This document shows, piece by piece, positions 61,778-64,000 of a stretch of DNA of 64,000 nt. Positions within the stretch are counted from its first letter, which is position 1. The number at the start of each line of letters is the position of its first letter. The notes beneath the pieces were generated by a model, which saw only the letters and a program-made list of their open reading frames with translations, searched no databases and was not told the origin of the DNA. The translations under genes and the position numbers were made by a program. The stretch spans positions 62,001-126,000 of the forward strand of contig NZ_BOOJ01000027.1 in the NCBI RefSeq assembly GCF_016863175.1, given 5' to 3'. The DNA comes from Paraplanobispora siamensis (GTDB lineage: Bacteria > Actinomycetota > Actinomycetes > Streptosporangiales > Streptosporangiaceae).

Positions 61778-61954
61778 GGCCGGCCGTACTCAGGCCCGCC
61801 CGTGTTCGGGCCGGCCGCGTTCGGGCCGACCGTGCTTAGCCGTCTGTGCTTAGCCGTCTGTGCTCAGGCCACTCGTGTTCAGCCCGGCATGTTCGGGCCA
61901 CTCGTGTTCGGGCTAGCCGTCCTCAGGCCGCCCGTGTTCAGGCCGCCCGTGTTC
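61778..61954. repeat. Degenerate 14-15 bp tandem repeat array (12 units)
   Basis: Twelve consecutive units close to GGCCGCCCGTGTTCA, nine of 15 and three of 14 bases, fill 177 bases. The array ends inside the stop codon of the NTF2-like gene on the other strand. The 14-base units break any reading frame, so it is a noncoding minisatellite rather than a pentapeptide-repeat gene. Confidence 0.75.
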
Positions 61955-62342
61955 AGCCCGCCGGGCTGGCGTGGGCGGCCACGATGCGCCAGCCGTACCG
62001 CTCGGTGTGCGCCCAGGTGCGGGTGTAGCGCAGCCTCCCGGCGAACGGCTCGCCCGCGAACGTGCCCTCCAGCGTGCCCAGGAAGCAGGTCACCCCGGTG
62101 GTGCCCGCGACGACCACGGTGAGCTCCTCCTCGGTGACCTCGGTCATGACCTGCGTGCGCGAGCGGTGGTTGTGCAGGTCGAGTTCCTTGGCCCCGGTGT
62201 GCAGCCGCCCGTCCGGCGGCCCGGTGAAGACCAGCCGCTCGTCCAGCAGCCGGTCCAGCTCCTCGACGTCCCCGGCGAGCTGCGCCGCCTGCAGGCGCCT
62301 CTCGGCCTCGTACAGCTCCTCCGTGAGCGTCCGCTCGTCCAT
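61953..62342 (-). CDS. NTF2-like/DUF4440-type protein
   Basis: 129 aa. Helical start (LYEAERRLQAAQLAGDVEELDRLLDERLVFTGPPDG) and strands ending RYTRTWAHTERYGWRIVAAHAS give the cone-shaped NTF2 fold of SnoaL/DUF4440 proteins. No signal peptide. Some members are isomerases, others stress-related; no catalytic set is evident. A tandem-repeat array abuts its 3' end. Confidence 0.82.
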   Translation of the reverse strand: MDERTLTEELYEAERRLQAAQLAGDVEELDRLLDERLVFTGPPDGRLHTGAKELDLHNHRSRTQVMTEVTEEELTVVVAGTTGVTCFLGTLEGTFAGEPFAGRLRYTRTWAHTERYGWRIVAAHASPAG

Positions 62343-62457
62343 GAGAACTCCGTTTCTCGGGTGAGCCCGCGGCGGGGCCCGCGCCGCCGCCCCGCCCGCA
62401 GTACATCACGGCGATCTCCGGCGCCGGCGATGAGGGCCCGAGGTCCCCGAGGAAACG

Positions 62458-62492
62458 GATCAGGCCCGCACCGGAGGGGTGCGGGCCTGATC
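62458..62492 (-). terminator. Terminator of the cold-shock gene
   Basis: GATCAGGCCCGCACC (62458-62472) and GGTGCGGGCCTGATC (62478-62492) form a perfect 15-bp stem with a GGAGG loop, 15 bases beyond the cold-shock stop on the minus strand. There is little U tract, as is common in actinomycetes. Confidence 0.8.
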
Positions 62493-62507
62493 AGTGACGA
62501 TGCCGTG

Positions 62508-62714
62508 TCAGGCGGAGACGATGTTCTCCGCCTGAGGGCCCTTCTGGCCCTGGGTGACGTCGAAGGACACCTTCTGGCCCTCCTGGAGCTCGCGGTAGCC
62601 GCCCTGGGAGACGATGTTGGAGTAGTGGGCGAAGACGTCGGCGCCGCCGCCGTCCTGCTCGATGAAGCCGAAGCCCTTTTCCGCGTTGAACCACTTCACG
62701 GTGCCAGTAGCCAT
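62508..62714 (-). CDS. Cold-shock protein (CspA family)
   Basis: 68 aa from the ATG at 62714. [18 protein letters not shown] contains RNP1 (KGFGFI) and RNP2 (VFAH), and it starts [16 protein letters not shown] like other actinobacterial Csp proteins. It is an RNA chaperone. A long leader of about 155 bases separates the ATG from a TAGGTT -10-like box (62882-62877), as expected for Csp mRNAs. Confidence 0.95.
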   Translation of the reverse strand: MATGTVKWFNAEKGFGFIEQDGGGADVFAHYSNIVSQGGYRELQEGQKVSFDVTQGQKGPQAENIVSA

Positions 62715-62882
62715 GTCGATCTCCTTGACAGGTGCAGAACCGGAATCCGCACCGTGCGAATCCCGCATCGCTGCGATAAGCCCACCCGGGAAGACCGGAA
62801 AACAAAACGCACCCGACGACATCGACCGTCGGGCGCACACAAGTTCTTCATGGGTACCACAACTGCAACTGCGTCCAACCTA
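62715..62882 (-). promoter_or_regulatory. Long 5' leader and promoter of the cold-shock gene
   Basis: On the minus strand a TAGGTT box (62882-62877) lies about 160 bases before the Csp start codon. The intervening untranslated stretch has no convincing gene. Long leaders are a known feature of Csp messages, where they affect stability and translation in the cold. Confidence 0.5.
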
Positions 62883-62982
62883 GCACAGATGACGACGCGA
62901 TGTGCACACCCTTTCACCGTCCGTCCAGACGCCCCCCGGCGCGGCCGCCCTTCCAGAACACCGGCTCCCGGAACGTCGGCCC

Positions 62983-63894
62983 TCAGAACATCGAGATGTG
63001 AACATGATCGATGTGGTTGGCCGTGTTGCCGCCGCGGTTGGACATCAGGCGCCAGCCGGCGCCCGTGCGGACGTCGTAGTAGCGCTGCTGCCAGATGATG
63101 TACATCACCCCGAGGCGCTGGCCGTTGTCGATGGCCCACTGGGCCAGGCGGTCGCCGCGGGCCTTGGCGTCGGCGGTGGGGACGCGGCCGCCGCTGCTCA
63201 TCATGAAGTCGCAGGCCCGGCCGCTGCCGTGGTCGCCGGGGTCGCCGGGGCGCAGGCAGCCGTAGCCGTAGGGCATGGGGAAGTTCTGCAGCACCAGGTT
63301 GCGCATCGTGACCGTGCGGGCGGTCAGGCCGCCGCTGCCGGAGGGGGTCTGGAAGCCGTACTTGGCCAGGAGCGTCTCGATCTTGACGCGGTCCTTCTTG
63401 AGCTTCTCGATGTCCTTCTTGAGCTCGACGATCTCGGACTCGGCCGCCTTCTCGGCCTTGGCGGCGTCCTTGATCAGCTCTTTCACCCTGGTGAGCTGGG
63501 TGGCCCGCTCGCTGGCCAGGTGGGACATGGTGGCCGCCTGACTGAGGGCGATGGAGGCGTCGCCCTGGAAGCTGAACAGCGTGCCGCTGTCCAGTTCGCC
63601 GCCCATGTAGGCGGTCTGCGCGAAGCGCACGACGTCGGTCTCCGCGGTGGCCAGCGCGGCCTTCAGGCGCTTGGCCGTGTCGGTGGCCTTCTTGGCCTTG
63701 ACCCGGGCGTCCTCGAGGCTCTGGACCTGGCCGCGGTACTCCTTGTTGAGCTTGCCGGCCTCCTGGGTCAGCCTGCGCAGCTCGGCCTCGGGATCGGGTC
63801 TGACGATCTGTCCCGCGCTCGCTCCCGCCATCGCCGGGGTCAGAAGCAGCGCGGTGAGCAGGGCGCCCAGCATCGCCAGGCGGCTTGATCTCAC
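62983..63894 (-). CDS. Secreted coiled-coil protein with ARB_07466-like C-terminal domain
   Basis: 303 aa. Signal peptide (MRSSRLAMLGALLTALLLTPAMAGASA), then a long coiled coil (residues ~35-175, Lys/Glu/Ala-rich, EIVELKKDIEKLKKDRVKIETLL). The C-terminal domain has YGYGCLRPGDPGDHGSGRACDFM, QRLGVMYIIWQQRYYD and NHIDHVHISMF, with conserved His and Asp residues like those of cell-wall peptidase folds. This layout is common in actinomycete wall-remodelling proteins. A TATAGT -10-like box lies at 63941-63936. Confidence 0.82.
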   Translation of the reverse strand: MRSSRLAMLGALLTALLLTPAMAGASAGQIVRPDPEAELRRLTQEAGKLNKEYRGQVQSLEDARVKAKKATDTAKRLKAALATAETDVVRFAQTAYMGGELDSGTLFSFQGDASIALSQAATMSHLASERATQLTRVKELIKDAAKAEKAAESEIVELKKDIEKLKKDRVKIETLLAKYGFQTPSGSGGLTARTVTMRNLVLQNFPMPYGYGCLRPGDPGDHGSGRACDFMMSSGGRVPTADAKARGDRLAQWAIDNGQRLGVMYIIWQQRYYDVRTGAGWRLMSNRGGNTANHIDHVHISMF

Positions 63895-64000
63895 GCCTCG
63901 CTCACCTCCAGAGCCCCCCTCATGGACGGAGCGAAACTATAGAAGACGATCTTGGTGTCCGCCACCGGAACGGGGGAACCCATGCACCGTTGACGAACTA

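Noticed and set aside
61879-62409. Minus-strand frame ending in Asn-Thr-Gly-Gly-Leu repeats, resembling a pentapeptide-repeat protein
   Set aside because: It overlaps the NTF2-like gene in another frame, has no start signal, and the 14-base units break the frame within the array.

Overview
This is a high-GC actinomycete chromosome segment. The GC-rich codon bias, PknB-type kinases with extracellular sensor domains, GTG starts, short ATGA/GTGA gene overlaps and gene families (DUF5937-type HTH, GlxA, PcaR, NitT/TauT and sugar ABC systems) suggest Streptosporangiales or a relative such as Streptosporangium or Nonomuraea. The species cannot be fixed from this window. There are about 45 genes, one tRNA-Lys, no rRNA, no CRISPR array and no recognisable transposase.

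Layout. 0-6.5 kb: the 5' end of a secreted-protein gene, two overlapping transmembrane Ser/Thr kinases, and two tandem membrane-anchored proteins that carry the same extracellular Cys-x-Trp domain as the kinases. 7.2-22.2 kb: the most unusual part, a three-gene, translationally coupled unit. It has a ~4,130-residue TcA-like toxin-complex protein carrying about 30 hemopexin-like repeats, followed by two tandem HopA1-family proteins. It ends in a hairpin beside a tRNA-Lys gene, and no TcB or TcC partner is present. 22.2-26.7 kb: OsmC, a small conserved protein, a holin-IV-type membrane protein, and an aromatic amino acid lyase homologue with an altered MIO triad. 25.7-28.4 kb: a LacI regulator divergent from an amidohydrolase/cysteine-dioxygenase pair, with three phased operator-like palindromes between them. 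28.5-31 kb: a secreted glycerophosphodiesterase and an MFS permease.

31-43 kb is an aromatic catabolic island. A NitT/TauT-type ABC importer, benzoylformate decarboxylase and benzaldehyde dehydrogenase form one leftward operon. It is divergent from pcaI-pcaJ-pcaF-pcaB and an IclR (PcaR-type) regulator, with three GTTCG-N5-CGAAC boxes in the divergent control region. The logic is uptake of an aromatic 2-oxo acid, conversion to benzoate, and the end of the beta-ketoadipate route to succinyl-CoA and acetyl-CoA. The ring-cleavage genes must lie elsewhere.

43-64 kb: a LacI regulator sharing its operator with a sugar ABC importer 9 kb away; a GlxA-type regulator divergent from an epimerase; an MFS/ArsR-like pair around a palindrome; a secreted peptide made almost only of His, Lys, Trp, Tyr and Gly; an ABC exporter; a class B-like penicillin-binding protein; a MerR/aldo-keto reductase pair with mirror-image leaderless promoters; TetR/beta-glucosidase; SRPBCC, esterase and NTF2-like proteins; a cold-shock protein; and a secreted coiled-coil cell-wall hydrolase-like protein.

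All assignments rest on reading motifs, gene order and nucleotide patterns. No database search was run.
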